Assembly: GCF_900092025.1 (NCBI RefSeq)
Contig: NZ_FLTX01000023.1
Location: forward strand, 110,562-174,561
DNA length: 64,000 nt
Direction of reading: 5' to 3'
Source: Xanthomonas bromi
GTDB taxonomy: Bacteria > Pseudomonadota > Gammaproteobacteria > Xanthomonadales > Xanthomonadaceae
The notes beneath the pieces are model-generated. The model made no database searches. It had not been told where the DNA came from and saw only the letters and a list, made by a program, of their open reading frames with translations. This document shows, one piece after another, positions 27,103-36,119 of the stretch (position 1 is its first letter; each line of letters opens with the position of its first letter). The position numbers and the translations under genes were made by a program.

Positions 27103-27501
27103 ATGAGTCTGCAAATTCCTCAGGGCGCCTTGGTAGTCGTGGCCGACGGTGGCGAAGCCCGTTGGTTTACCAATACCGGGAGCGAATCCAAGGTCGTGCT
27201 GCGCCAGCACGCGCGCACCGACGTGCAGAACGTCGATGACGACGGCCCGGCCGGCAAGGCACCGCGCGACCTCACCGAGGCAGACCTGGACGAAATGACC
27301 TTTGCCAAGCAGCTGTCGCTCGCCTTGAACGATGGCGCCCTGAAGCACGAATACACCCATTTGGTACTGGTGGCCGACCCGACCACGCTGGGCCGGGTGC
27401 GCCCGTTGCTGCACAAGGAAACCCAGCAGCGTCTGGTGGGCGACCTGGCCAAGGATCTGACCAACCTGCCGCTGGAAGATATCCAGCGCGCCCTGTCATA
27501 A
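27103..27501 (+). CDS. Host-attachment family protein
   Basis: The 132-residue protein is a full-length member of the host-attachment family first linked to plant-surface attachment in Agrobacterium. It starts LVVVADGGEARWFTNTGSES and ends with the conserved LVLVADPTTLGRVRPLLHKE, TQQRLVGDLAKDLTNLPLED. There is no signal peptide, so its link to adhesion is probably indirect. The ATG at 27103 has a strong AGGAG Shine-Dalgarno. The thioredoxin-like gene follows after 20 bases, suggesting an operon. Confidence 0.85.
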   Translation: MSLQIPQGALVVVADGGEARWFTNTGSESKVVLRQHARTDVQNVDDDGPAGKAPRDLTEADLDEMTFAKQLSLALNDGALKHEYTHLVLVADPTTLGRVRPLLHKETQQRLVGDLAKDLTNLPLEDIQRALS

Positions 27502-27521
27502 CGCAGCGGAGCATCCACACC

Positions 27522-27851
27522 ATGGGGTTCGTTCGCGCGTACGCCACCCAGGCACCGGAACGCAGCGCGGTGGATGCACAGACCGGCCTGCAAGTGCTGG
27601 AATTCGGCACCGACTGGTGCGGCCACTGCATCGCCGCGCAGCCGCTGCTGCAAAAGCTGCTGGGTGTGTACGAGACGGTCGATTACCGCAAGATCGAAGA
27701 TGGAAAAGGGCGGCCGTTGGGCCGCTCTTTTCGCGTCACGCTGTGGCCCACGATCATCCTGCTGCGCGATGGCGAAGAACTGGCGCGTGCCGTCAGACCA
27801 CAGACGCGCGAAGATCTGCACGCCATGTTGTCGGTGCTGGACGCGGGCTGA
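27522..27851 (+). CDS. Thioredoxin-family protein with CGHC active site
   Basis: The 109-residue cytosolic protein has the thioredoxin fold core: LEFGTDWCGHCIAAQPLLQK carries a WCGHC redox site (CGHC is more oxidising than thioredoxin's CGPC), and LWPTIILLRDGEE supplies the cis-proline. It probably handles disulfides of specific partners. It sits 20 bases after the host-attachment gene, so it is co-transcribed. The first 20 residues are polar and specific to this branch. Confidence 0.85.
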   Translation: MGFVRAYATQAPERSAVDAQTGLQVLEFGTDWCGHCIAAQPLLQKLLGVYETVDYRKIEDGKGRPLGRSFRVTLWPTIILLRDGEELARAVRPQTREDLHAMLSVLDAG

Positions 27852-28361
27852 TCGCCTGCAGCGGTGCACGGCGTTGGCGCGCGCTTGAGTGCACGCAGTC
27901 GCCCGGCGCCTGCGCAGTCGTTTTCTTGGTGACTGTAGGAAGCGGGTACGCGCTGCGTTACTGCTGATGCAGCTGCTGCCTCGAGACCAGGCTTGCCTGA
28001 ATCCGTCGCAGCATTTTGTGCATGGAGTCCTGTGGCGCGCGTGTCCTGCACATCGCTCGCTCTTCACCCATGCGCTGAAAACAGGCAATTTTCAGCACTT
28101 TACGCAGTCACGCCTGCAACGCTCTGCGTGCTGTAGTACCATGCCGTGCTGATCAAGCCCTGGGCATTGCCCATCCCTTGGTCGTCTGTCCCGCAGCGTC
28201 GCTGACTCCATGCGGCCGTCCGGGAATGCCTCCGGTGTCATCCAGTGCAATGCGCTGTCGTGCTTGCGTGATGTGCCGTGTCCTGTGCAGTACCAGGGCG
28301 AGGGGGCAGCGATGGCCTGCGTCCGACGAGAAATCCGAGGCGCGACTTATGGAGACCACAG
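27852..28361. other. Intergenic region before the MFS transporter
   Basis: This region contains an 8-bp inverted repeat (28074-28096) and no recognised gene. It should hold the terminator of the thioredoxin operon and the promoter of the transporter. Confidence 0.5.
28074..28096. repeat. Inverted repeat GCTGAAAA-N7-TTTTCAGC
   Basis: The perfect 8-bp arms with a 7-base loop lie 266 bases upstream of the transporter start. The AT-rich arms resemble an operator more than a terminator. Confidence 0.4.
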
Positions 28362-29852
28362 ATGCACGATGCCCGCGCGATGCGTTCGCACTTCGGCTGG
28401 TTCAAACGCCGCCGCCAACTGCAACTGGATGATGTCACCGTGGTGGACCGCGGCATGCTGCGCAGGGCCGTGGGCGCCGCTGCGCTGGGCAATGCGATGG
28501 AGTGGTTCGACTTCGGCGTGTACGGCTATCTCGCGGTGACGCTGGGCCAGGTGTTCTTCCCGGCCAGTAACCCGACTGCGCAGTTGATCGCCACCTTTGC
28601 CACCTTCACCGTGGCCTTTCTGGTGCGGCCGATCGGCGGCATGGTCTTCGGCCCGCTCGGCGACCGTTACGGGCGCCAGAAAGTGCTGGCGGCCACGATG
28701 ATCCTGATGGCCTTGGGCACCTTCAGCATCGGCCTGATTCCGGCCTACGAGCGCATCGGCCTGTGGGCGCCGGCACTGCTGCTGCTGGCGCGTCTGCTGC
28801 AGGGGTTTTCCACCGGCGGCGAATACGGTGGCGCGGCCACCTTCATTGCCGAATACGCCACCGACCGCAATCGCGGCCTGATGGGCAGCTGGCTGGAATT
28901 CGGCACGCTCGGCGGTTACATCGCCGGCGCAGCCACCGTCACCGCCTTGCACATGAGCGTGACCCCGGCGCAGATGCTCGACTGGGGTTGGCGCGTGCCG
29001 TTCCTGATCGCCGGCCCGCTCGGTCTGCTCGGTCTGTACATGCGCATGAAGCTGGAAGAAACCCCGGCATTTCGCGCCTACACCGAACACTCCGAACAGC
29101 GCGAACGAAAGACCGCTGCGCAAGGCCTGATGACGTTGCTGCGCCTGCATTGGCCGCAACTGCTCAAGTGTGTGGGGCTGGTGCTGGTGTTCAACGTCAC
29201 CGACTACATGCTACTGACCTATATGCCCAGCTATCTCAGCGTCACCATGGGCTACGCCGAGAGCAAGGGCTTGTTGCTGATCATCCTGGTCATGCTGGTG
29301 ATGATGCCGCTCAACATCGTCGGTGGCCTGTTCAGCGACAAACTGGGTCGACGGCCGATGATCATCGGTGCCTGCATCGCACTGTTCGCGCTGGCGATCC
29401 CGTGCCTGTTGCTGATCGGCAGCGGTCACGATGGGTTGATCTTCGCCGGGCTGATGCTGCTCGGACTGGCGCTGGTGTGCTTCACCAGTTCGATGCCGTC
29501 CACCTTGCCGGCGCTGTTCTACACGCCGGTGCGCTACAGCGCGTTGTCGATCGGCTTCAACGTCTCGGTCTCGCTGTTCGGCGGCACCACGCCGTTGGTC
29601 ACCGCCTGGCTCGTAGAGCGTACCGGCGACCCGCTGGTGCCGGCCTACTACCTGATGGGGGCGGCGGCGATTGGCTTGCTGACCATGCTGTTCGTGCGTG
29701 AAACCGCAGGGCTGCCGTTACGCGGCTCGCCGCCGGCGGTGGCCAGCGATGCCGAAGCGCGCGCACTGTTGCAGGCCAACAGCCCGGTGACGGTGGATGC
29801 GCAGTTGCCGGTCAATACGGCGTCATCGATGGGCCAGCCGCGTACGGCGTGA
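28362..29852 (+). CDS. MFS transporter of the metabolite:H+ symporter (ProP-like) family
   Basis: The ATG at 28362 has GGAG 8 bases upstream and gives 496 residues with 12 predicted membrane helices. Family signatures are clear: AALGNAMEWFDFGVYGYLA in helix 1, GGMVFGPLGDRYGRQKVLA in loop 2-3 and RLLQGFSTGGEYGGAATFIA in helix 5. These match the ProP/ShiA group that imports osmolytes or organic acids with protons. The end lacks the antiparallel coiled coil of E. coli ProP, so osmosensing is not assured. The transcript appears monocistronic. Confidence 0.85.
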   Translation: MHDARAMRSHFGWFKRRRQLQLDDVTVVDRGMLRRAVGAAALGNAMEWFDFGVYGYLAVTLGQVFFPASNPTAQLIATFATFTVAFLVRPIGGMVFGPLGDRYGRQKVLAATMILMALGTFSIGLIPAYERIGLWAPALLLLARLLQGFSTGGEYGGAATFIAEYATDRNRGLMGSWLEFGTLGGYIAGAATVTALHMSVTPAQMLDWGWRVPFLIAGPLGLLGLYMRMKLEETPAFRAYTEHSEQRERKTAAQGLMTLLRLHWPQLLKCVGLVLVFNVTDYMLLTYMPSYLSVTMGYAESKGLLLIILVMLVMMPLNIVGGLFSDKLGRRPMIIGACIALFALAIPCLLLIGSGHDGLIFAGLMLLGLALVCFTSSMPSTLPALFYTPVRYSALSIGFNVSVSLFGGTTPLVTAWLVERTGDPLVPAYYLMGAAAIGLLTMLFVRETAGLPLRGSPPAVASDAEARALLQANSPVTVDAQLPVNTASSMGQPRTA

Positions 29853-30112
29853 GCTAGCTGCATTGCACGGCATGCCTCTGGTGCAGGCGCATGTAGTGCA
29901 GCAGCGCATGCGGTTGCGCGTGACGCAGGCGATCGCGTTCGTTGCGCGCTGATACCGGCTTGCGCATTGAGCGGTGGCCAGCCAGATCGAAGCTGGCGTC
30001 GTCCAGGTGACGGACGTGCTGCAGGCAATACCCGCCGCGTGCAAGGCTTGCACGCTGTTGCCAGGGTTCTACGCAGCGCAATGAACGACGCTGACGTTTG
30101 CCTTTGCGGTCT

Positions 30113-30586
30113 TCAGCGCGGGGCGTGCGCGTGTTGCTCCAGCGATTCGGGCATGCGCATATCGACCGAGGGCGCGCCCTCGCCGGTTTCCACATAGCGT
30201 TTGAGGCTGCTGCCCAGGAAGAAACGCCAGCCGCGCGCGCAGGCCTCTTTGCACGGCGAGTCGCGGTAGCCGGACTGCACGAAATCCACCTGCGTGCCCT
30301 GGCTGGTGGAGCGCAGTTCGAAGCGCATCACCGTGCCTTTCCAGGCATCGGTGTCGAGCATGTTGGAATCGTGGCAGCGCCAGCACACCAGCTGATGATC
30401 GGCGCCGGCATCGATGCTCAATTCCACCCGCCAGCCTTGCCGGCTCCAGTCCAGGCGCACCAGATCGTCGGCCAGGCTCACTTCGCGGGTCCACCAATGC
30501 GCAAACTTCCGGGGCTCGGACAACGCAGCAGAGACCACTTCCGGCGCTGCGGCAATGACGATACTGTGGCGGATCTCGCGATTCAT
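30113..30586 (-). CDS. SRPBCC (AHSA1-like) domain protein
   Basis: The start at 30586 gives MNREIRHSIVIAAAPEVVSA, the usual opening of AHSA1/START-like SRPBCC proteins, and the core RKFAHWWTREVSL follows. The length of 157 residues is that of a single hydrophobic-pocket domain binding lipid-like ligands or acting as an Aha1-related co-chaperone. Such genes often pair with ArsR regulators, but none is adjacent here. The EcsC gene diverges 145 bases away. Confidence 0.78.
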   Translation of the reverse strand: MNREIRHSIVIAAAPEVVSAALSEPRKFAHWWTREVSLADDLVRLDWSRQGWRVELSIDAGADHQLVCWRCHDSNMLDTDAWKGTVMRFELRSTSQGTQVDFVQSGYRDSPCKEACARGWRFFLGSSLKRYVETGEGAPSVDMRMPESLEQHAHAPR

Positions 30587-30730
30587 CTGGTGAGCAATCA
30601 CTGCTTGGACGCCGATGATCCCGTATTTTAACAGCCAATTGCATGCCAGGCCCAGCATCTCCGGTTCGCTTGTGCGGCACTCACATCGCGCTGGGTACCA
30701 TCGGCCAGGTCCCAATCATGATGAGCAGGC

Positions 30731-31549
30731 ATGACAACGCTTCCGATACCGATGATGGACGCTGCCGCGCGGCGCGATCTGGCCACGGCCCACGCATTGC
30801 TGGAAAACCCCGGCGTGGCAGCGCAACTGGCCAATGCGCTGGGCGCGCCGATCGAGAGCCTGATCACCAAGCGGCTCCCCGGGATGGTGACCCGCAGCAT
30901 CGATGGCATCACCCGCCGCGCGCTGCAGGTGGCGATGAAATCGGCGTTGTTGAGCCTGCGCGGCAAGACCAATGCGCAGCAGCCGGCATCCACCGCGCGG
31001 CACACATTGGCGGTGGCAGTTGCTGGCGGCGCAGGCGGGTTTTTCGGCCTGCCGGGGTTGATGGTGGAGTTGCCGGTGACCACCACAGTGATGCTGCGCT
31101 CCATCGCCGATATCGCCCGTGCCGAAGGCGAATCGCTGCACGACCCTGAAACCGCGCTGGCCTGCCTGGAAGTGCTGGCGCATGGAGGACGCCGTGCCAG
31201 CGACGATGGCGCCGAATCGGGCTATTTCGCAGTGCGTGCGGCGATGGCGCAGCAATTGAGCGCTGCGGCCAGTTATGTGGCGGCGCACGGCTTCGCGAGC
31301 AAGGGTGCACCGGCACTGGTGTCGTTGGTGTCGCGCGTGGCGGCGAGGTTTTCGGTGAATGTGGGCGAAAAGCTCGCCGTGCAGGCAGTGCCGCTGGTGG
31401 GTGCAGTCAGTGGCGCCACGCTCAATACCGTATTCATGCGTCACTTCCAGGCGATGGCGCGCGGGCATTTCATCGTGCGCCGCCTGGAGCGCCGCTTTGG
31501 CGAAGATGCGGTGCGGCGCGCCTATGAGGCGTTGCCGCCGCCGCGCTGA
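30731..31549 (+). CDS. EcsC-family protein
   Basis: The 272-residue protein belongs to the EcsC family: GAPIESLITKRLPGMVTRSI, a glycine-rich hydrophobic stretch AVAVAGGAGGFFGLPGLMVE and the hallmark LPVTTTVMLRSIADIARAEG. The C-terminus TVFMRHFQAMARGHFIVRRL is also typical. The family function is uncertain; it was named from a Bacillus ABC-transporter operon, but no ABC genes are present here. The ATG at 30731 is preceded by GAGCAGG. Confidence 0.82.
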   Translation: MTTLPIPMMDAAARRDLATAHALLENPGVAAQLANALGAPIESLITKRLPGMVTRSIDGITRRALQVAMKSALLSLRGKTNAQQPASTARHTLAVAVAGGAGGFFGLPGLMVELPVTTTVMLRSIADIARAEGESLHDPETALACLEVLAHGGRRASDDGAESGYFAVRAAMAQQLSAAASYVAAHGFASKGAPALVSLVSRVAARFSVNVGEKLAVQAVPLVGAVSGATLNTVFMRHFQAMARGHFIVRRLERRFGEDAVRRAYEALPPPR

Positions 31550-31576
31550 TCCGGAGCACTGCAGGCGAACGGCGCC

Positions 31577-31705
31577 ATGTCGGTGCCCTCATCGTGCATC
31601 GACTGTCACGGCGACGGCCGAGGCGTGCGCAATGCGGCGCAGGTAAACGGCAGCGGCATCGTGTTTGCCGAACCGGTGTCGCCGAAGGATTGGCGCGCGC
31701 CATAA
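31577..31705 (+). CDS. Possible 42-residue protein with a CxxCH motif
   Basis: An ATG at 31577 opens a 42-codon frame starting MSVPSSCIDCHGDGRGVRNA and ending at the TAA at 31703-31705. CIDCH is the heme c attachment pattern, but there is no signal peptide, so it could equally be a metal-binding knuckle or the stub of a lost cytochrome-like gene. It lies between EcsC and the methyltransferase on the same strand. No convincing ribosome binding site is seen. Confidence 0.3.
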   Translation: MSVPSSCIDCHGDGRGVRNAAQVNGSGIVFAEPVSPKDWRAP

Positions 31706-31729
31706 TCGGTGCAACCACGACAGACGACG

Positions 31730-32380
31730 ATGATGAGCAAACCTTTTTCGCCAGCCTCCGCACGCAACCGCGATCCGATTCTGGAAGTAGTGCGCACGCA
31801 CTTTGCCGACCGGCAGCACGTGCTGGAAATCGGCGCGGGCACCGGGCAGCACGCAGTGCATTTCGCGGCGGCGATGCCGTGGTTGCAGTGGCAGGCCAGC
31901 GACCACGCCGATCATCTGCCGGGCATGCAGCAATGGCTGGACGAAGCGGCACTGCCGAATACGCCGCCGCCCATTCCATTGCAGGCCGTGCTGGCGCCCG
32001 TGCCCGGGCTTGCACCGCCGCCCAGCTTGCCGGTGCTGGCTGACGGCCAGCGCGGCTTCGATGCGATCTACAGCGCCAACACCTTGCACATCATGGGCTG
32101 GCCGCAGGTGCACGCCTTGTTCGCCGGATTGCCTGCGGTGATGGCGGCAGGTGCGGTGGTGGCGATCTACGGGCCATTCAACCGCAACGGGCAGTTCACC
32201 AGCGCCAGCAATCGCGCCTTCGACGCGATGTTGCGCGAGCGCGACCCTGCAGCGGGCATCCGCGATGCCGAAGCGGTGGATGCGTTGGCGGCATCGGTGG
32301 GATTACAGTTGATCGACGATGTGGCATTGCCGGCGAACAATCATTGCCGGGTGTGGCGGCGGGCAACGGCTGAGAGTTGA
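31730..32380 (+). CDS. DUF938 class I SAM-dependent methyltransferase
   Basis: The start is one of the tandem ATGs at 31730/31733 (MMSKPFSPASARNRDPILEV). Motif I is VLEIGAGTGQHAVHFA. The DUF938 signatures SDHADHLPGMQQWL, AIYSANTLHIMGWPQV and YGPFNRNGQFTSASNRAFDA follow, the last a strong family marker. The protein has 216 residues and no signal. The substrate is unknown for the family. It may be co-transcribed with the EcsC gene 180 bases upstream. Confidence 0.85.
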   Translation: MMSKPFSPASARNRDPILEVVRTHFADRQHVLEIGAGTGQHAVHFAAAMPWLQWQASDHADHLPGMQQWLDEAALPNTPPPIPLQAVLAPVPGLAPPPSLPVLADGQRGFDAIYSANTLHIMGWPQVHALFAGLPAVMAAGAVVAIYGPFNRNGQFTSASNRAFDAMLRERDPAAGIRDAEAVDALAASVGLQLIDDVALPANNHCRVWRRATAES

Positions 32381-32442
32381 ATCACCGGCTCGGCACTCCT
32401 GCTGCCAACGCGACGTCCCCCCATCCTGAGTAGCAGTCGGGT

Positions 32443-33285
32443 TTAGAGTCCAGGGTTGATGATATCGCTATTGGCCAACTGCTGGGCATAGGCCGCCGGC
32501 GTCATTCTGCCGATTGTTTTCTTGGGACGGTGTTGGTTGTACTCGCGACGCCACCGTTCGATGTCGGTGCGCGCATGCAGCAGCGTTGGGAACCAATGTT
32601 CGTTGAGGCATTCGTCGCGTAGCCTGCCGTTGAAGGATTCGACGTAGGCATTCTGGTTCGGTTTGCCAGGCTGGATCTGGCGTAGCTGCACACGATTGGC
32701 ATGCGCCCAGGCGACCATGGCCTTGCCACAGAACTCCTTGCCGTTGTCCGTGCGGATCATCTGCGGCAGGCCACGACTGTGTGCCAACCGATCCAGCACG
32801 CGCACAACGCCGTGTCCCGAGATCGCACGCTCCACGTCGATGGCGACCACTTCGTGGGTGGCGTCGTCCGCAATCACCAGACACTTGATTGCCCTGCCTT
32901 CGGCGGTGCGGTCGAACACGAAGTCCAACCACACCTGGTCGGCCTTGGTAGGCCGCAACAACGGCGCACGCTCGCCTACCGGCACCTTTTTACGCTTGCG
33001 GCGGCGGACCTGCAGCTGCTGCTCGCAATACAGCCGCTCCACCCGCTTATAGTTCACGAGACGACCTTCCTGCCGCAGCTTGAGATAAATCATCCCCACG
33101 CCATAGCGGCGATGGCGATGCGCCAACGCAAGGATGCGCTCGCGCAACGCAACGTTGCGGTCCTCGCGCGGACAATAGCGCAGCGCACTGGCGCTCATGC
33201 CGATCGCCGCCAGGGCGCAGCGCTCGCTGGCGCCACCTTCGATCCACTCGCGCACCAGCGCACGACGCGCCGGTGCGCTCACCAT
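32443..33285 (-). CDS. IS3-family transposase OrfB (IS407 group)
   Basis: This integrase-type DDE domain starts MVSAPARRALVREWIEGGAS, then the HTH_21 region HRHRRYGVGMIYLKLRQEGR. It has the catalytic triad in VWLDFVFDR, RTDNGKEFCG and QNAYVESFNGRLRDECL, and the C-terminus TPAAYAQQLANS. The ATG at 33283-33285 sits next to a run of seven A (33285-33291 on the complement), where orfA and orfB frames meet. All catalytic residues are present, so the enzyme could be active if produced. Confidence 0.85.
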   Translation of the reverse strand: MVSAPARRALVREWIEGGASERCALAAIGMSASALRYCPREDRNVALRERILALAHRHRRYGVGMIYLKLRQEGRLVNYKRVERLYCEQQLQVRRRKRKKVPVGERAPLLRPTKADQVWLDFVFDRTAEGRAIKCLVIADDATHEVVAIDVERAISGHGVVRVLDRLAHSRGLPQMIRTDNGKEFCGKAMVAWAHANRVQLRQIQPGKPNQNAYVESFNGRLRDECLNEHWFPTLLHARTDIERWRREYNQHRPKKTIGRMTPAAYAQQLANSDIINPGL

Positions 33286-33541
33286 TTTTTTGCAGCGCAT
33301 CCTTGATCAGGTCGTGTTGGAACACCTGCTCGGCCAGCAACTTCTTCAGCCGCGTGTTCTCGGCCTCCACGTCCTTGAGCCGCTTGGCATCGGGCACGCT
33401 CATGCCGCCGAACTTGCTGCGCCACAGGTAGTACGAGGCCTCACTGAAGCCATGCCGTCGGCATAGATCCTTGATCGCCACACCGGCCTCGGCTTCGCGC
33501 AGGAAGCCGATGATCTGCTCTTCGGAAAAACGCTTCTTCAC
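33047..33541 (-). CDS. IS3-family OrfA, reading through into the orfB region
   Basis: The GTG at 33541 with GAGGAG upstream gives MKKRFSEEQIIGFLREAEAG, CRRHGFSEASYYLWRSKFGG and MSVPDAKRLKDVEAENTRLK, the HTH and leucine-zipper part of IS407-group OrfA (about 85 residues). In most relatives OrfA ends in the TGA overlapping the orfB start. Here the frame runs past it to 33047, consistent with one base missing next to the A-run. The extra about 80 residues are out-of-frame orfB sequence. Confidence 0.65.
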   Translation of the reverse strand: MKKRFSEEQIIGFLREAEAGVAIKDLCRRHGFSEASYYLWRSKFGGMSVPDAKRLKDVEAENTRLKKLLAEQVFQHDLIKDALQKNGERTGASCAGARVDRRWRQRALRPGGDRHERQCAALLSARGPQRCVARAHPCVGASPSPLWRGDDLSQAAAGRSSREL

Positions 33542-33607
33542 GTCCAATCTCCTCGGGATAGGGAATTGGACTCCAAACAGATGTGCTACTCAAACTCGGG
33601 GGGACGT

Positions 33608-34367
33608 CGTGGAAATCACACCAGCACAATTTTCCCTCATCGAGCACTGCCTGCCGGCGCAGCGCGGCAATGTCGGCATGACCAACCTGCAAGTGGTCAA
33701 CGCCATCCTCTACGTTGCCGAGCTGCAAATCGCGCGGCCTGCCCAAGCGTTTTGGCAATTGGCATACGGTGTACACACGCATGAACCGTTGGGCCAAGGC
33801 AGGTGTGCTGGACCGGATGTTTGCTGAACTGCAGAAGTCCCAGATCGTACGCATCAAAATCGAGGCAGTCTCGCTGGACTCCACCAGCATCAAGGTGCAT
33901 CCCGATGGGACTGGCGCCCTAAAAAAAACGGCCCACAAGCCATCGGTAAGTCGCGCGGTGGATGGAACACCAAGATTCATATGGTTGCCGCAGATGCTCG
34001 AACAGCCATCACGTTCGGATTAACGCCTGGCAATGCGCATGACGCACCTGCGGGCCGCACGTTGCTTGAACATCGGGGGCCTGTGGAGCGACCGATTCAT
34101 TTGCTGATGGATCGTGCTTACGAGGGCAACGAGACACGCCAACTGGCGCTCGATCTTGGCTACGTGCCGGTGGTCCCGCCCAAAGCCAACCGGGTAGAGC
34201 CTTGGGAGTACAACCGCGAAATGTACAAGCGGCGCAACGAAGTGGAGAGGCTGTTCCGTCGCTTGAAAGGCGAGCGCCGGATTTTCTCGCGCTTCGACAA
34301 GCTGGATGTCATGTTCCTCGGATTCCTGAGCTTCGTTCTTGTCGTTGATGGACTTCGGATGTGTTAA
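33608..34367 (+). pseudogene. Damaged IS5-family (IS427-type) transposase
   Basis: Three frames must be joined to read the transposase. The first is EITPAQFSLIEHCLPAQRGN (from 33612); after a small deletion near 33720 comes RGLPKRFGNWHTVYTRMNRW; then through a run of eight A (33921-33928), the usual programmed-shift site, to IGKSRGGWNTKIHMVAADAR and the catalytic end VERLFRRLKGERRIFSRFDK. The first break is not a normal frameshift site, so orfA is dead. The 5' end of the element abuts the IS3 copy. The right end lies near 34375. Confidence 0.75.
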
Positions 34368-34370
34368 CAG

Positions 34371-34678
34371 GCCCTAGGTCAACTCCAGAGAGTTTTGACC
34401 ACAGGAGCGCATCTTGCCCAGCAAATGCCACGAAGTCTTTTGCGTTCACGCGGTACGTTTTCGCACTCACGGATCAACTCCTTCTTAAGCGACCCGGCTG
34501 CGGACCAATTCCGCTGCCTGCCGGCAATACTTCATCCGTCAATCGTCGGTGACGAAGCGGAGATGACCTCGAGTGAACCGATTTTCTATTTCGCTCCAGC
34601 ACTGCTGTAGGCATGACACCCAGGGATTTGGGTGTCATGCACATGGTGCCAGGTATCAGAGAACTTACGGGCCAAGCC
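34371..34678. other. Intergenic region downstream of fbp
   Basis: Apart from the hairpin at 34611-34640 I recognise nothing. The stretch just right of 34367 should include the right terminus of the IS5-type element. Confidence 0.45.
34611..34640 (-). terminator. 11-bp hairpin downstream of fbp
   Basis: GCATGACACCC, an 8-base loop and GGGTGTCATGC form a perfect stem 39 bases beyond the fbp stop. There is no T-run. It is a candidate transcript end for fbp. Confidence 0.5.
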
Positions 34679-35695
34679 TCAGCCCTGCGCCTTGTCGAAC
34701 TCCACGTGATACCGCGTCGCCTCATGCACTTCGTTCTTCGAGCCCAAAAACACCGGCACGCGCTGGTGCAGCTGCGTCGGTTGGATGTCCAGGATGCGTT
34801 CGCGCCCGGTGGTGGCGGCGCCGCCGGCTTGTTCCACCAGCATGCTCATCGGGTTGGCTTCGTACATCAGGCGCAGCTTGCCGGGCTTGCTCGGATCCTT
34901 CTTGTCCCACGGGTAGATGAAGATGCCGCCGCGGGTGAGGATGCGGTGCACGTCGGCCACCATGCTGGCGATCCAGCGCATGTTGAAGTCCTTGCCGCGC
35001 GTGCCGTCCTTACCGGCCAGCAGATCGCCCGCATAGGCCTGCATCGCCGGTTCCCAGTGGCGCTGGTTGGACATGTTGATGGCGTATTCGGCGGTGTCGT
35101 CGGGCACGCGCATGTTGGCCTGGGTCAGCAGGAAGCTGCCTTCCTCGCGCTCCAGGGTGAAGGCGTGGGTGCCGTGGCCGAGCGTGAGTACCAGCATGGT
35201 GCTGGGGCCGTAGATGCAGTAGCCGGCGGCGACCTGTTGGGTGCCCGGCTGCAGAAAGTGCTCATCGCCCGGCTTTTCGGTGCCCTTGGGGGCGCGCAGT
35301 ACCGAGAAGATGGTGCCCACCGAAACGTTGACGTCGATGTTGGAGCTGCCGTCGAGCGGGTCGAACAGCAGCAGGAAATCGCCGCTGGGGTATTGGTCGG
35401 GCACCGGCTGGCTGTGATCCATTTCTTCGGAGGCGCACGCGGCCAGGTGGCCGCCCCAGGCGTTGGCTTCGAGCAGGATGTCGTTGCTCAGCACATCGAG
35501 CTTTTTCTGCGCCTCGCCTTGCACGTTGCCGGTGCCGGCATCGCCCAGCACGCCGCCCAGTGCGCCCTTACTCACCGCGATGGAAATGCGCTTGCAGGCG
35601 CGCGAGACGATGGTGATCAGCTGGCGCAATTCCGCATCGATACGGCCGGCGTGTTGTTCTTCGATCAGGAAGCGGGTCAGCGAGGGACGCGACAT
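34679..35695 (-). CDS. fbp: Class 1 fructose-1,6-bisphosphatase
   Basis: The start at 35695 gives a 338-residue protein, the normal length for class 1 FBPase. The metal/phosphate site [20 protein letters not shown] lies near residues 105-120, and substrate contacts are in [16 protein letters not shown] and [20 protein letters not shown]. It dephosphorylates fructose 1,6-bisphosphate in gluconeogenesis in the cytoplasm. It is monocistronic on the minus strand. A longer upstream ATG exists (35740), but the N-terminus [17 protein letters not shown] matches the family start. Confidence 0.93.
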   Translation of the reverse strand: MSRPSLTRFLIEEQHAGRIDAELRQLITIVSRACKRISIAVSKGALGGVLGDAGTGNVQGEAQKKLDVLSNDILLEANAWGGHLAACASEEMDHSQPVPDQYPSGDFLLLFDPLDGSSNIDVNVSVGTIFSVLRAPKGTEKPGDEHFLQPGTQQVAAGYCIYGPSTMLVLTLGHGTHAFTLEREEGSFLLTQANMRVPDDTAEYAINMSNQRHWEPAMQAYAGDLLAGKDGTRGKDFNMRWIASMVADVHRILTRGGIFIYPWDKKDPSKPGKLRLMYEANPMSMLVEQAGGAATTGRERILDIQPTQLHQRVPVFLGSKNEVHEATRYHVEFDKAQG

Positions 35696-36119
35696 GGGGG
35701 CGGGCAGTCTGTGTAGGAAGTGGGCCGCCATTGTCGCCATTGCGCCGTTAGATTTCGATCACTTGCTGCGCGTTTGGCCGCGTGGATGATCGAATATGTG
35801 CGAATGGGCGGTTTGGATGAGGAGTGCAGTGTGCATCCTCATCGACCCTGTGGGCACCTTGTCCCGCAGGCGGGGGAAGGGAGCTGGTACGCAGGCGCTG
35901 CCCGTTGCAGCTTGCGGCCTTGGGCTCTTGCAAGCGAGAACATCAGGCAAGCGACGCGCGGCCGATGCCCTGCCTTCTGGCACCCACCCGGCGCGGAGAC
36001 AGCGCGTTGTGTCGCGACCGATCCGTCAGCCGCGCGGTGGGGCGGGCAAAAAGAAACCGGGAGGCGTGCGCGCTCCCGGTCTGCGGTATATCCCCGCGGC
36101 TGCGTGCAGCGGCGGGCGC
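35696..36119. other. Intergenic region between tyrB and fbp
   Basis: It contains the tyrB terminator (36056-36080) and presumably the fbp promoter. No gene is supported. Confidence 0.6.
36056..36080 (-). terminator. Rho-independent terminator of tyrB
   Basis: On the minus strand ACCGGGAG, a 9-base loop and CTCCCGGT are followed by TTCTTTTTG, a good intrinsic terminator 40 bases after the tyrB stop. Confidence 0.8.

Larger units (their letters stand above)
32417..33603 (-). mobile_element. IS3-family insertion sequence, IS407 group
   Basis: Imperfect terminal inverted repeats CCCCCCATCCTGAGTAG (left) and its counterpart at the right end (CCCCCCGAGTTTGAGTAG on the opposite strand) bound a 1187-bp unit. 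Both sides carry ACGT (32413-32416 and 33604-33607), a plausible 4-bp target duplication. The element encodes orfA and orfB on the minus strand. It abuts a second, damaged IS5-family element on the right, suggesting insertion of one IS into another. Confidence 0.78.
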
